Shown here: positions 1 to 8,431 of the stretch, in pieces
How positions within the stretch are numbered: position 1 is the first letter of the stretch
Layout of the letters: each line of letters starts with the position of its first letter
DNA from: Photobacterium aphoticum
GTDB lineage: Bacteria > Pseudomonadota > Gammaproteobacteria > Enterobacterales > Vibrionaceae
Reading direction: 5' to 3'
DNA length: 64,000 nucleotides
Assembly: GCF_001029435.1 (NCBI RefSeq)
Contig: NZ_LDOV01000020.1
Coordinates: forward strand, 124,001 to 188,000
The notes under the pieces: model-generated
The model's database searches: none
Told to the model about the DNA's origin: nothing
What the model saw: only the letters and a program-made list of their open reading frames with translations
Made by a program: the position numbers and the translations under genes

Positions 1-821
1 CCGGCTTCGTTTGAGAACAAACCGCGCTTCAGGCCGTTGATCATGCCCTGTGCAATGGTGTAACCCAAGGCACCGGATGCCGCTTCTTCCAAACCAAACG
101 CGCTACGGAAAATCATGCTCAGTACATCCGGCAGTTTTTCCAGATTGGTGAACACAATAAAAAACGCCAACAGCAGGTAACACAGCGCCATCGCTGGCAC
201 CAGAATTTCTGCAGTACGCGCCACAGCACGCAATCCACCAAAGATGATGGTACCGGTCATCAGTACCAGTGCGATACCGACATACATCGGGTTCCAGCCA
301 AAGGCCACGTTCATGGCTTGGGTGATGGAGTTGGCCTGTACCGAGTTAAACACCAAACCAAAGGCGATGATCAGGAAGATGGAGAACACCACGCCCATCC
401 AGCGCATGCCCAAACCTTTTTCCATGTAATACGCCGGACCACCTCGGTAGTTACCTTCGTCATCACGGGTTTTGTACAGCTGCGCCAGCGCACTTTCCGC
501 AAAGGCCGTCGCCATACCCAGCATGGCAATGAGCCACATCCAGAAAATCGCACCGGGGCCACCGAGTGTCAGCGCCACCGCCACACCGGCCATGTTGCCG
601 GTACCGACGCGCGCGGCAAGACTGGTACATAACGCCTGAAAAGAGGAGATCCCGGCACTGTCAGATTTGCGGCTGTTTTTCATCACGCTAAACATGTGGC
701 TAAAATGGCGAAACTGGATGAAGCCCAAACGACAGGTAAAGAATACGCCGACACCGATCAATACATAGATCAGTACCGATCCCCACAACAGATCGTTCAA
801 AAAATTAATCTGGCTTGACAC
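1..821 (-). CDS. Na+/alanine (glycine) symporter, AGCS family, N-terminal part
   Basis: Inner-membrane sodium-coupled symporter for small neutral amino acids (alanine or glycine). The reading frame is open from position 821 to the window edge and gives about 273 residues. The C-terminal half lies outside the window. The translation begins VSSQINFLNDLLWGS, then has a hydrophobic segment, and carries the AGCS signature region ARVGTGNMAGVAVAL followed by GGPAYYMEKGLG. Several further membrane segments follow. The GTG start is chosen because GAGGGG lies 7 bases upstream; there is no nearby ATG. About 580 bases separate it from the next gene, so it has its own promoter. In Vibrio cholerae a related symporter gene is preceded by a tandem glycine riboswitch. 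I looked for that aptamer upstream and did not find it. Substrate specificity cannot be read from the sequence. Confidence 0.9.
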   Translation of the reverse strand, partial: MSSQINFLNDLLWGSVLIYVLIGVGVFFTCRLGFIQFRHFSHMFSVMKNSRKSDSAGISSFQALCTSLAARVGTGNMAGVAVALTLGGPGAIFWMWLIAMLGMATAFAESALAQLYKTRDDEGNYRGGPAYYMEKGLGMRWMGVVFSIFLIIAFGLVFNSVQANSITQAMNVAFGWNPMYVGIALVLMTGTIIFGGLRAVARTAEILVPAMALCYLLLAFFIVFTNLEKLPDVLSMIFRSAFGLEEAASGALGYTIAQGMINGLKRGLFSNEA

Positions 822-1403
822 GTCTACCCCTCTAGAATCAATCAAAAGCTGAATGCCTGGTGGATTCAACCAACGACAAACAAACAGGGAAAAGCTGCAA
901 TGCCACCGCCGAACATGTCATCAATAGGGAGTGACAGGCTCAATCAGCAAGTAATACAACCTTAGTTTTATTATGTGGTAAATGACAGCGGCAGAGAGAT
1001 GCGAAGCGCAGAACGGCCCGCCACTGGGTACAACTATGATGTTATCGAAGTGTCACTGAGTTCGCGTAATGCGCATGGATTACGCCTAAACAGGCTGGTC
1101 ATAGTTGTAGATGGCAGACGATCATGCAAACTTAGCCTGCAAAAATCAATATCCCACTTGAGAATAAATCACCAATCACCCTCTTGACGGCCGTTAGGTG
1201 TCTATAAATACAGCGTGATAGATGATTTGTAAGCGACCTTTTCCCAACACGGGTGCGCATTTTTTGCTCAGCATTATTCATCCAAGTCACCAATACACAT
1301 AAATTTTTCATCAATAAGCAACAAATGCGAAACACATCAATTTTATGGTAGGCAGGAGTGTGGTATTTAAAGTACCGAGCGATGATTAATGATGAGGTGC
1401 TCT
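822..1403. other. Divergent intergenic region with nested inverted repeats
   Basis: This 580-base spacer separates the symporter (leftward) from the DUF3545 gene (rightward). Its most notable content is a nested pair of inverted repeats: TACAACTATGA at 1029-1039 pairs with TCATAGTTGTA at 1099-1109, and inside it GCGTAAT at 1064-1070 pairs with ATTACGC at 1079-1085. The arrangement could form a structured RNA on either strand or be a double operator. I see no convincing coding sequence here. An ORF of 70 codons at 975-1187 lacks a ribosome-binding site and family resemblance. No riboswitch class that I recognise is present. Confidence 0.4.
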
Positions 1404-1586
1404 ATGGACAGCTATGCATTCGATGATTTTCTCGCAACTGACACGCCAAGCCGAGGCTCTCGCAGCAAACCTGTGAAGCGTAAATGGCGCGAGATTGAAG
1501 CCTTAAAAGACAGACAACGCCTGCGTCGCGAGTTGGCTGATATTGATATTTTCAATGACTTAACAGACAGCGATATCGATTTTTAA
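1404..1586 (+). CDS. DUF3545 family small protein
   Basis: Small cytoplasmic protein of 60 residues and unknown function. It contains the conserved family motif KRKWREIEA (residues about 26-34) followed by a basic helix, LKDRQRLRRELADID, and an acidic C-terminus. DUF3545 proteins are short (about 60-75 residues) and common in Vibrionaceae and relatives. The ATG at 1404 is preferred over ATGs at 1389 and 1392 because GAGG lies 6 bases upstream of it and because family members begin with MDS-type sequences followed by an acidic stretch. It is a single-gene transcription unit that ends at a clear terminator. The highly charged helix suggests binding to a protein or nucleic acid partner, but this is only inference. 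Confidence 0.85.
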   Translation: MDSYAFDDFLATDTPSRGSRSKPVKRKWREIEALKDRQRLRRELADIDIFNDLTDSDIDF

Positions 1587-1605
1587 CTGCTTCAACCGCA
1601 AATGA

Positions 1606-1634
1606 AAAGAGTCGGGATCACCGACTCTTTCTGT
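1606..1634. terminator. Intrinsic terminator, probably bidirectional
   Basis: A perfect 9-base stem, AAAGAGTCG at 1606-1614 and CGACTCTTT at 1622-1630, with a 7-base loop, is followed by CTGTTT. It lies 20 bases after the DUF3545 gene and about 40 bases before the 3' end of the convergent hemerythrin-like gene, so it can serve both. Confidence 0.8.
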
Positions 1635-1674
1635 TTGGCTTTTCGCAACACCGTCAACCGCTTATTGCTCCCGT

Positions 1675-2211
1675 TTACTGATTCAGTCGGGCGGCCAGAT
1701 TCTTGTAGCGGGCAGCCACTTGCTGACCAAACAGCGGATCGCCTTCGCACTCTTCGTACTGATCGGCCACTTCCAGCCAGTCTTGCTCGGTAAATTGCTG
1801 GCGGATCCTTGGAATGATATGGCGCTCCTCAAACTCTAAATGCGCCCGTTGCCGTTCCACAAAATCATTGAGTTTATCCGCAAAGATATCCAGCGGGATC
1901 ACCGCATCCATTAATATCATCTCTACGGTATCGGCAAATGCCTGAGTCAGTTGTGCCAGCTCTTCATGCTCATGCTCAAGACTTTCCAAATCGCCGCCTT
2001 CGTCCGCGTAATGTGCTTGGTAGTAGTGGTAAAGCACATCTTCTTTCGGATGGTGACAACGCTCAGCATGTACTTGCAAATACTCCACCGTGTCTTTGAT
2101 CAAGGTGTAATCCACTTCTTTACCTTGCTCAATGGCCGCGAGTTTTTGCTGTAACAACCGCAGCAAACGGACGATGTAGCCGTGCTCGGTGTGGATGTCA
2201 TCCAATATCAT
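1675..2211 (-). CDS. Hemerythrin-like HHE domain protein
   Basis: Predicted cytoplasmic diiron four-helix-bundle protein of 178 residues. The ligand pattern is visible in order: HTEHGY near the N-terminus, HAERCHHPKEDVLYH in helix 2, EHEHEELA in helix 3, and HLEFEERHIIPRI in helix 4. These match the hemerythrin HHE cation-binding domain, which binds O2 or responds to oxygen, NO or iron stress. The start at 2211 (MILDDIH) is chosen over an upstream ATG because GGAGG lies 8 bases upstream and the helix-1 histidines follow directly; the upstream 19 residues look non-homologous. It is a single gene, read in the same direction as ung but separated from it by 126 bases. The exact role is unknown; oxygen sensing or Fe-S protection are family-based guesses. 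Confidence 0.85.
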   Translation of the reverse strand: MILDDIHTEHGYIVRLLRLLQQKLAAIEQGKEVDYTLIKDTVEYLQVHAERCHHPKEDVLYHYYQAHYADEGGDLESLEHEHEELAQLTQAFADTVEMILMDAVIPLDIFADKLNDFVERQRAHLEFEERHIIPRIRQQFTEQDWLEVADQYEECEGDPLFGQQVAARYKNLAARLNQ

Positions 2212-2337
2212 TGCCCTTACCTCCCAGTGATTATTGCTATCCTTATCATTGAGAGTATATGCGCGCATTGAATATCACGCCTTGATCTTGATTATCAAAG
2301 CAACAATTTGTACACAACGCGCACAATCGACATTACA

Positions 2338-3018
2338 TTAAGCGATATTGTCTAACATCCAGTTAATTTCTGGTTGATTGCGCTGCGCCAGCAACTGATT
2401 TGTCTGCGAGAAATGACCACAACCAAAGAAGCCTCTGTACGCCGACAATGGCGAGGGATGAGCAGCATGCAGTACATGATGGCGTGACGTGTCGATATGC
2501 TTGCCCTTTTTCTGCGCATGCGCGCCCCACAGTAAAAACACCACACCTTCACAATGGGCATTCACCGCCGCAATCAGACGATCGGTAAACGTTTCCCAAC
2601 CAATTTTGGCGTGTGAGTGCGCTTTGCCCTGCTCAACCGTCAGCACGGTATTAAGCAGCAACACGCCCTGCTCTGCCCACGACTGCAAATAGCCATGATT
2701 CGGCACGGTGAAACCGGGAATATCATTGACCAGCTCTTTGTACATGTTTGCCAGCGACGGCGGCACTTTCACCCCCGGGCGCACCGAGAAACTCAAGCCG
2801 TGTGCCTGATCCGGGCCGTGATACGGGTCCTGCCCCAAAATCACCACCTTCACCTGATCGAGCGGTGTGCAGTCCAAGGCACTGAACACATCCGCTTGCG
2901 GCGGGTAAATCGCCTTGCCGGCCGCCCGTTCATTGGCAACAAAGGTATCAATGTGCTGAAAATACGGTTGTGCACGCTCGGCCTGCACAATCTCTTCCCA
3001 TGTCACGGCATGGCTCAT
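2338..3018 (-). CDS. ung: Uracil-DNA glycosylase (family 1)
   Basis: Removes uracil from DNA in the first step of base-excision repair. The 226-residue length is typical. Family-1 motifs are intact: the water-activating loop GQDPYHGP with catalytic Asp64, the uracil-binding segment [10 protein letters not shown], and the DNA-intercalation loop [11 protein letters not shown] with catalytic His187. The ATG start has GAGGAA just upstream. It lies 68 bases downstream of nfo on the same strand. Another base-excision repair enzyme next door suggests a small repair cluster, perhaps cotranscribed. Confidence 0.98.
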   Translation of the reverse strand: MSHAVTWEEIVQAERAQPYFQHIDTFVANERAAGKAIYPPQADVFSALDCTPLDQVKVVILGQDPYHGPDQAHGLSFSVRPGVKVPPSLANMYKELVNDIPGFTVPNHGYLQSWAEQGVLLLNTVLTVEQGKAHSHAKIGWETFTDRLIAAVNAHCEGVVFLLWGAHAQKKGKHIDTSRHHVLHAAHPSPLSAYRGFFGCGHFSQTNQLLAQRNQPEINWMLDNIA

Positions 3019-3086
3019 GGTGTGTTCCTCTTCAGTTAGGGGGCAATATCTGTCATGGCGGCGTTATCGCTCACGCCGCCCATTTC

Positions 3087-3932
3087 TTATGCCGGAATGA
3101 AACTGCGCAGCAGCGCGATTTCCTGCTGCCACAATTCCGGATCAATGGTTTCCAAAACCAGCGGCATATTATCAAAACGCGTGTCTTGCATCAGGTAACG
3201 GAAACAATCCAGACCAATTTCCCCGTGCCCCAAGCTGTGATGACGGTCCAAATGGCTGCCCAGTTTGCCTTTAGAGTCATTCAGGTGCATCGCACGCAAA
3301 TATTGCATCCCGACCACTTGATCAAATTCAGCAAACGTCTTGTCCGTGGCCGTTTCCGTACGCAAGTCGTAACCTGCGGCAAAGGTGTGGCAGGTATCAA
3401 TACAGATCCCGACGCGTGATTTGTCTTCCACCTGCTCAATGATGCTGGCCAGGTGTTCAAAACGCCATCCTAAGTTACTGCCCTGACCAGCGGTATTTTC
3501 AATCACCGCCACGACATCCGGCACAGCGGCGTGCGCCAGGTTGATCGATTCGGCGATCAACGACAAACAGTCCGCTTCACTGATCTTTTTCAGGTGACTG
3601 CCCGGGTGGAAGTTCAGCAAGGTCAATCCTAATTGCTGACAACGTTCCATCTCATCAATGAATGCCGCGCGAGATTTTTCCAGTTTGTCGGTTTCCGGTG
3701 CGCCAAGGTTAATCAGGTACGAATCGTGCGGCAAAATCGCCTCAGGGCCAAAGCCGAACAACTGACAGGACGCTTTAAACTTCCTAATGACATCTTGCTC
3801 AAGGGGTTTCGCCACCCATTGGCGCTGATTTTTCGTAAACAGGGCAAACGCATTCGCCCCAATCTGTCGCGCGTTCTCTGGTGACTTATGGACTCCACCA
3901 GCGGCAGAAACGTGTGCTCCAATGAGTTTCAT
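3087..3932 (-). CDS. nfo: Endonuclease IV (AP endonuclease)
   Basis: Zn-dependent AP endonuclease that cuts 5' of abasic sites and removes 3'-blocking groups during base-excision repair. At 281 residues it is of standard length. AP2-family metal-ligand motifs can be read in order: GAHVSAAGG at the N-terminus, [40 protein letters not shown] and [10 protein letters not shown], ending with LVLETID. The gene lies directly upstream of ung on the same strand, so uracil excision and abasic-site cleavage are encoded together. The upstream spacer is shared with the divergent grcA promoter, so its own promoter must lie just to the right. Confidence 0.98.
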   Translation of the reverse strand: MKLIGAHVSAAGGVHKSPENARQIGANAFALFTKNQRQWVAKPLEQDVIRKFKASCQLFGFGPEAILPHDSYLINLGAPETDKLEKSRAAFIDEMERCQQLGLTLLNFHPGSHLKKISEADCLSLIAESINLAHAAVPDVVAVIENTAGQGSNLGWRFEHLASIIEQVEDKSRVGICIDTCHTFAAGYDLRTETATDKTFAEFDQVVGMQYLRAMHLNDSKGKLGSHLDRHHSLGHGEIGLDCFRYLMQDTRFDNMPLVLETIDPELWQQEIALLRSFIPA

Positions 3933-4139
3933 GGTGACTTTTTTTCCTATGCAATTCGGTTTTTTTGATCGTTATTTACCAACGTCTGTCCCTACAAAAT
4001 AATGGGCTTCAAGGCTGATGACGCCGCCTTTTGTTGGTTTTTTATACTCTATTTTGATGTAATTTTACTACATTTGATCCATTCAACTATTTTTTAATTG
4101 ATAAAATATTCGGATCCTTCTAATAAAAATGGGGTTTAA

Positions 4140-4153
4140 TTGATATAGCTCAA
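4140..4153 (+). promoter_or_regulatory. Upstream FNR-type site of grcA (one mismatch)
   Basis: TTGATATAGCTCAA matches the FNR consensus TTGAT-N4-ATCAA with one mismatch in the right half. Its centre is exactly 53 bases upstream of the centre of the perfect FNR site at 4193-4206. Escherichia coli yfiD (grcA) is reported to carry two FNR sites, at about -40.5 and -93.5, which is also a 53-base spacing; the distal one limits activation. Confidence 0.65.
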
Positions 4154-4192
4154 TAAAACAGCCCTAAACTTTTTAAGGTTTTTTGTTGTAAT

Positions 4193-4206
4193 TTGATCTA
4201 AATCAA
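4193..4206 (+). promoter_or_regulatory. FNR-binding site of grcA promoter
   Basis: TTGATCTAAATCAA is a perfect FNR dyad. Its centre lies about 42-43 bases upstream of the start point expected from the TATAAT at 4231-4236, the position of a class II activator site. This predicts strong anaerobic induction of grcA. Confidence 0.85.
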
Positions 4207-4230
4207 TACACAATTCGCACCAACGGGATA

Positions 4231-4236
4231 TATAAT
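4231..4236 (+). promoter_or_regulatory. -10 element of grcA promoter
   Basis: A consensus TATAAT lies 57 bases before the grcA start codon. No good -35 hexamer precedes it; the FNR site occupies that place, as expected for an activator-dependent promoter. Confidence 0.75.
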
Positions 4237-4292
4237 ACGAAGCTCGACAATAAAATCGAAAAAATTAACGACATCCTCTGGAGGAGAAAGTC

Positions 4293-4670
4293 ATGATCAC
4301 CGGTATTCAAATTACTAAAGCAGCTAACGACAACCTACTTAACTCTATCTGGCTTCTAGATAGCGAAACTAACGAAGCACGTTGTGTTGCGGCTTCTGCT
4401 GGTTTTGAAGCTGACCAAGTTATCCCTGTTGCAGAACTTGGTGAATACGAAAGCCGTGAAGTAGCGATTGAAGCACCTGCTAAAATCGAAGGTGGCCAGC
4501 ACCTAAACGTGAACGTTCTTAAGCGTGAAACGTTGGAAGATGCTGCTAAGCACCCAGAAAAATACCCACAGCTAACTATTCGTGTATCTGGCTACGCAGT
4601 ACGTTTCAACTCTCTAACTGTTGAACAGCAGCGCGACGTTATCGCTCGTACTTTCACTAACAGCCTGTAA
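4293..4670 (+). CDS. grcA: Autonomous glycyl radical cofactor GrcA
   Basis: A 125-residue protein that replaces the damaged C-terminal glycyl-radical domain of pyruvate formate-lyase after oxygen exposure. The C-terminal glycyl radical motif [13 protein letters not shown] is present, with the radical glycine in the SGYA loop, followed by the family ending [15 protein letters not shown] strong GGAGGAGA ribosome-binding site precedes the ATG. The gene stands alone between its FNR-type promoter and a terminator. Codon use is strongly biased (GGT, CGT, GAA, CTA for Leu), unlike the more GC-rich neighbours, which points to high expression. Regulation by anaerobiosis is indicated by two FNR-like sites upstream. 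Confidence 0.98.
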   Translation: MITGIQITKAANDNLLNSIWLLDSETNEARCVAASAGFEADQVIPVAELGEYESREVAIEAPAKIEGGQHLNVNVLKRETLEDAAKHPEKYPQLTIRVSGYAVRFNSLTVEQQRDVIARTFTNSL

Positions 4671-4690
4671 TTTTACCGCCTGTTAGCATA

Positions 4691-4718
4691 AAAACGGCAT
4701 CTTGGATGCCGTTTTTTT
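4691..4718 (+). terminator. Intrinsic terminator of grcA
   Basis: AAAACGGCATC at 4691-4701 pairs with GATGCCGTTTT at 4705-4715 around a 3-base loop, followed by more T residues. It is 20 bases after the grcA stop codon. Confidence 0.9.
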
Positions 4719-4904
4719 ATGCGCCACATTCTCCCACCGTACCTGCCATAAACCATCCTTTCTGCACATTAAACCACCAAACACTCCTCTTTTTTAAGCG
4801 CTGTAGCCCATATATCACGCCTTTTTTGGCATACCTCGCCAAGAAATGATAAAACACCGCTCGCTTTGTTACTGACTAATCAAACCTATCAATAGGACTT
4901 GGTG

Positions 4905-6107
4905 ATGAAACTGATTTTAAAACTCATTGCAGGCATTCTGGCCGGTATTGTCTTTGGCCTCTTTGCTCCCGATGTGCTGGTGCAGATCCTCATAACCATG
5001 AAGGCGTTGATCAGCCAGCTGATTGGCTTCACCATTCCGTTATTGATCCTGTTCTTTGTCACCAGCGGGATCGCTAACCTGCCGAAAAACTCCGGCAAGC
5101 TACTGGGCCGTACTGTCGGCCTGAGCTACCTGTCGACCATGGGTGCCGGTGCGATGGCATATCTGGTGGCCAGCCATGTTTTGCCACCTCTGCTGCATGA
5201 CGGCGGAGAGATCAGCAACGTGGCACGCGTGCTACCGCCGCTGGTTGATTTGAAAATTCCACCGATCATGGACGTGATGAGCGCCCTGACCGTGGCTTTT
5301 GTGTTTGGCCTTGGCATCAGTGCCACTAACAGTGTGCACCTGCGCAAAATCAGCGATGAAGGCCGTAACATCATTGAATTGTTTCTGGCGAAAATCATCG
5401 TACCTTCTCTGCCGTTCTACATCTCTGGCGTGTTCGCCGACATGACGGTAAAAGGGACGGTGTTTGCGACCTTGCAAACCTTCACCCTGGTGTTGGTTCT
5501 GATTGTGATCCTGCACTGGCTATGGCTAAGCCTGCAATTTATCAGCACCGGCGCGTTAGTCGGCCGCTCGCCACTGGGCCTGCTAAAAACCATGATGCCG
5601 GCGTATGTGACGGCACTGGGCACTATGTCATCCGCTGCCAGCTTGCCGGTAACCCTGCGTCAGACACTGGATAACGGTGTGCGCAAGCCTATCGCGAACT
5701 TTGTGGTGCCACTGTGTGCCAACATCCACATGTCGGGCTCGGCGATCAGTATCACCACCGTGTGTGTGGCGGTCTTGCTGGTGTCTGGCAACGCTACCGT
5801 GCCGAACTTCATTGATGCACTGCCGTTTATTGCCATGCTGGGCGTGACCATGGTCGCGGCACCGGGTGCGCCGGGCGGCGCGGTAATGGCTGCAGTGGGC
5901 CTGTTGGGTTCCATGATGGGCTTTACCGAAGCGATGATCGGTCTGCAGATTGCCCTGCACCTGGCCCAAGACGGCTTTGGTACTGCGTGTAACATCACCG
6001 GTGACGGTGCGTTGGCGATGTGGGTTGATAAGTACGCGGGTGATGAAGTGCAGAACGACGATCTGGACGATATCACGATCGACGATACTGAGAAGCAAAC
6101 GGCATAA
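4905..6107 (+). CDS. Cation:dicarboxylate/amino acid symporter (DAACS family)
   Basis: Inner-membrane sodium- or proton-coupled symporter of about 400 residues with repeated long hydrophobic segments. The family hairpin and transport motifs are seen: SAASLPVTLR in the serine-rich re-entrant loop, VPLCANIHMSGSAI, which corresponds to the conserved NMDGT-type segment, and the glycine-rich second hairpin APGAPGGAVMAAVGLL. Known members carry C4-dicarboxylates, glutamate/aspartate or serine/threonine. The HMSG variant of the NMDGT motif makes assignment to GltP, DctA or SstT unsafe. The ATG at 4905 has AGGA 7 bases upstream; a TTG at 4899 in the same frame is less likely. It is a single-gene unit, convergent with thrC, with which it shares a terminator. 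Confidence 0.85.
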   Translation: MKLILKLIAGILAGIVFGLFAPDVLVQILITMKALISQLIGFTIPLLILFFVTSGIANLPKNSGKLLGRTVGLSYLSTMGAGAMAYLVASHVLPPLLHDGGEISNVARVLPPLVDLKIPPIMDVMSALTVAFVFGLGISATNSVHLRKISDEGRNIIELFLAKIIVPSLPFYISGVFADMTVKGTVFATLQTFTLVLVLIVILHWLWLSLQFISTGALVGRSPLGLLKTMMPAYVTALGTMSSAASLPVTLRQTLDNGVRKPIANFVVPLCANIHMSGSAISITTVCVAVLLVSGNATVPNFIDALPFIAMLGVTMVAAPGAPGGAVMAAVGLLGSMMGFTEAMIGLQIALHLAQDGFGTACNITGDGALAMWVDKYAGDEVQNDDLDDITIDDTEKQTA

Positions 6108-6140
6108 TCGCCGCTGTCAGCGCAAAAAAAGACAAACAAA

Positions 6141-6173
6141 AAGGGGGAGCCAACACGGCTCCCCCTTCTTTTT
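6141..6173. terminator. Bidirectional terminator between symporter and thrC
   Basis: AAGGGGGAGCC at 6141-6151 pairs with GGCTCCCCCTT at 6157-6167 around AACAC, followed by CTTTTT. On the opposite strand the stem is followed by TTTGTTTGTC. It ends both converging units. Confidence 0.9.
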
Positions 6174-6187
6174 ATCGATGCGGAGAA

Positions 6188-7471
6188 TTACTGGGCATCA
6201 CGCAAGACTTGCTTCAGTTGTGCAAAGTCGTTGTCACGCTCCAGCGACAGTAATGCCATCGCGTTGTGCTTCGCTAACGGCGCTGGCAGCGGAATGTCTT
6301 TCTCTAAGATCTCATCCACCACTTCTTTGAACTTGGCAGGATGCGCGGTACACAGGAACACCCCGGTCTCGCCTTCGGCCAACTGCGCATTCAGCACGCG
6401 ATAAGCAATCGCACCGTGCGGTTCACACAAGTAACCCGCCGCATTCATATCACGCAAGGTCTCGGCAGTTTGCGCATCAGTCACCGCGCCGTAACCCAGC
6501 GTATCTAATCCCCAGCCTTGACGCTGACACAGCTCCTCGATACGTGGCCAGTTATTCGGCTGGCTCACATCCATCGCATTGGAGATGGTCGGGACGGTCG
6601 GTGTTGGTGCCCACTCACCGGTTTGCAGGTAGCGTGGCACGGTATCATTGACGTTGGTGGCCGCAATGAAGCGTTTCACCGGCAAACCAATCGCTTTAGC
6701 AAGTAGGCCCGCCGTCAGGTTACCGAAGTTACCGCTAGGCACCGCAATCACTAACTGCTCACGGGCTGCTTTTGGCAATTGTGCGACTGCTTCAAAGTAG
6801 TAGCAGATCTGCGCCATCAAACGGCTGATGTTGATGGAGTTAGCCGAGTTCAGGCCAATCTCTTCACGCAGCGCGACATCATCAAAGGCGTTCTTCACTA
6901 AGGCCTGACAATCATCAAACGTGCCGTTAATCGCCACGGTAGTAATGTTGCCGCCCAGCGTACAGAACATCTTTTCCTGCAGCGGGCTGATCTTGCCTTT
7001 CGGGTACAGGATCACCACCTTGATGTTATCCATGCCATAGAACGCATGCGCCACTGCCGCACCGGTATCGCCAGAGGTCGCGGTCAAAATGGTGATTTTG
7101 CCGTCTTTCTCAGAGACCGCTGCCAGTGATTGCGCCATGAAACGGCCACCGAAGTCTTTGAACGCCAGTGTCGGGCCGTGGAACAATTCCAGGGCATACA
7201 CGCCGTCTTTCACTGGCACAACCGGTGCCGGGAACTGGAACGCGGTATCGACCATCTGGGCCACGGTTTCCGCCGCCAACTCTTCACCAATGAATGCCGA
7301 TAAAATCTTGCTGCTGCGCGCAACAAAATCCAGTTCTAACAACGCATCAACGTCATCAAAAACGGGCAGGGTTTCTGGGAAAAACAGCCCTTGTTGGCGG
7401 CCTAATCCCTGACGGACAGCCTGCCCAAACGAAACCTGCTCTTGGTGATCTTTTAGGTTGTATAAATTCAT
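6188..7471 (-). CDS. thrC: Threonine synthase
   Basis: PLP-dependent enzyme that converts O-phospho-homoserine to threonine, the last step of threonine synthesis. It has 427 residues, the usual length for the enterobacterial type. The PLP lysine lies in HGPTLAFKDFGGRFM (Lys105). The phosphate-binding region ATSGDTGAAVAHAF and the SGNFGN motif are intact. It is the last gene of thrABC, beginning 2 bases after the thrB stop codon, so translation is likely coupled. Control is by the attenuator upstream of thrA. Confidence 0.98.
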   Translation of the reverse strand: MNLYNLKDHQEQVSFGQAVRQGLGRQQGLFFPETLPVFDDVDALLELDFVARSSKILSAFIGEELAAETVAQMVDTAFQFPAPVVPVKDGVYALELFHGPTLAFKDFGGRFMAQSLAAVSEKDGKITILTATSGDTGAAVAHAFYGMDNIKVVILYPKGKISPLQEKMFCTLGGNITTVAINGTFDDCQALVKNAFDDVALREEIGLNSANSINISRLMAQICYYFEAVAQLPKAAREQLVIAVPSGNFGNLTAGLLAKAIGLPVKRFIAATNVNDTVPRYLQTGEWAPTPTVPTISNAMDVSQPNNWPRIEELCQRQGWGLDTLGYGAVTDAQTAETLRDMNAAGYLCEPHGAIAYRVLNAQLAEGETGVFLCTAHPAKFKEVVDEILEKDIPLPAPLAKHNAMALLSLERDNDFAQLKQVLRDAQ

Positions 7472-7473
7472 GC

Positions 7474-8430
7474 TTACAGCTCACTTCCTGTTACTTTTGA
7501 TCCCTGACTGTCGAGACGACAGACATGGACGAATCCTTCATCATTCTGAACATAATGATCTTGCAACCATCGTGCAATACGTTTTGCCACGTCCAGATCA
7601 TCACAGACACTGAATAAGGTCGGCCCAGAGCCAGAGATCCCACTGGCCAGCGCGCCCGCTTCCAGTGCATATTGTCGCGCTTCGGCAAAGCCCGGCAATA
7701 AACGCTCACGGTACGGCTCCGCCACCACATCTTTGATCATTTTTGCTGCCAGCGCCGGCTGCTGAGAATGGCAGGCATGAATGAAGCCTCCCAGATAGCG
7801 ACCATGGGCAATGATATCCTGACGACGATACTGCGACGGCAAAATCGCGCGCGCTTCTGCCGTCGGCACTTTGATGCCCGGGTAAGCCATCACCCAGTAC
7901 CAGTTATCAAAACACGGTACCGGCTGGCTGATGATCCCCAGCTCTTCCACCATGAATTGCAGGCCGCCCAAATAACACGGCGCCACATTGTCATAATGCA
8001 AACTGCCGGAGATCTCCGCTTCCATCTCGCCCATTAACGCCAACAACTGGGTTTCATTGAGCGGTTGGTCATGGAACTGATTCAACGCATCCAACGCCGC
8101 CACAATGGAACAGGCACTGGAGCCCAGCCCGGAACCAATCGGCATGTTTTTCTCCAGCGTCATCGCCACTGGCTGTACCGTCTGACCTTGCTTGTCCAAC
8201 TCGCGGGCAAACACCTGCCAGCAACGGTAGACAATGTTCTCCTCTGCCTGCGCCGGCAGTTTATCGACAAAACGGCCGACACATTGCAGCGAAAACGGCT
8301 GCTCGCCCGCCGCCACACACACGCGATCGCCCAGCAAGGTGCCATCAATGGGTGACACCGCTGCCCCTAGGACATCAAAGCCGACACTGACATTGCCAAT
8401 CGACGCTGGCGCATACACAACCACACTCAT
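7474..8430 (-). CDS. thrB: Homoserine kinase
   Basis: GHMP-family kinase that phosphorylates homoserine for threonine synthesis. It has 318 residues, with the N-terminal ribosomal-S5-like fold start [19 protein letters not shown], the ATP-binding motif [18 protein letters not shown], and the C-terminal motif [13 protein letters not shown]. Its ATG lies 1 base after the thrA stop codon and it ends 2 bases before thrC, an arrangement of tight translational coupling in the thr operon. Confidence 0.98.
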   Translation of the reverse strand: MSVVVYAPASIGNVSVGFDVLGAAVSPIDGTLLGDRVCVAAGEQPFSLQCVGRFVDKLPAQAEENIVYRCWQVFARELDKQGQTVQPVAMTLEKNMPIGSGLGSSACSIVAALDALNQFHDQPLNETQLLALMGEMEAEISGSLHYDNVAPCYLGGLQFMVEELGIISQPVPCFDNWYWVMAYPGIKVPTAEARAILPSQYRRQDIIAHGRYLGGFIHACHSQQPALAAKMIKDVVAEPYRERLLPGFAEARQYALEAGALASGISGSGPTLFSVCDDLDVAKRIARWLQDHYVQNDEGFVHVCRLDSQGSKVTGSEL

Positions 8431-8431
8431 C

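Noticed and set aside
318..632. 104-codon plus-strand ORF
   Set aside because: It lies antisense to the well-supported symporter gene; composition follows the opposite coding frame.
975..1187. 70-codon ORF in the spacer
   Set aside because: No ribosome-binding site, no resemblance to a family, and it overlaps the inverted repeats.
822..1403. Tandem glycine riboswitch expected upstream of the AGCS symporter
   Set aside because: The conserved aptamer core segments are not visible on the minus strand. Only unrelated inverted repeats are present.
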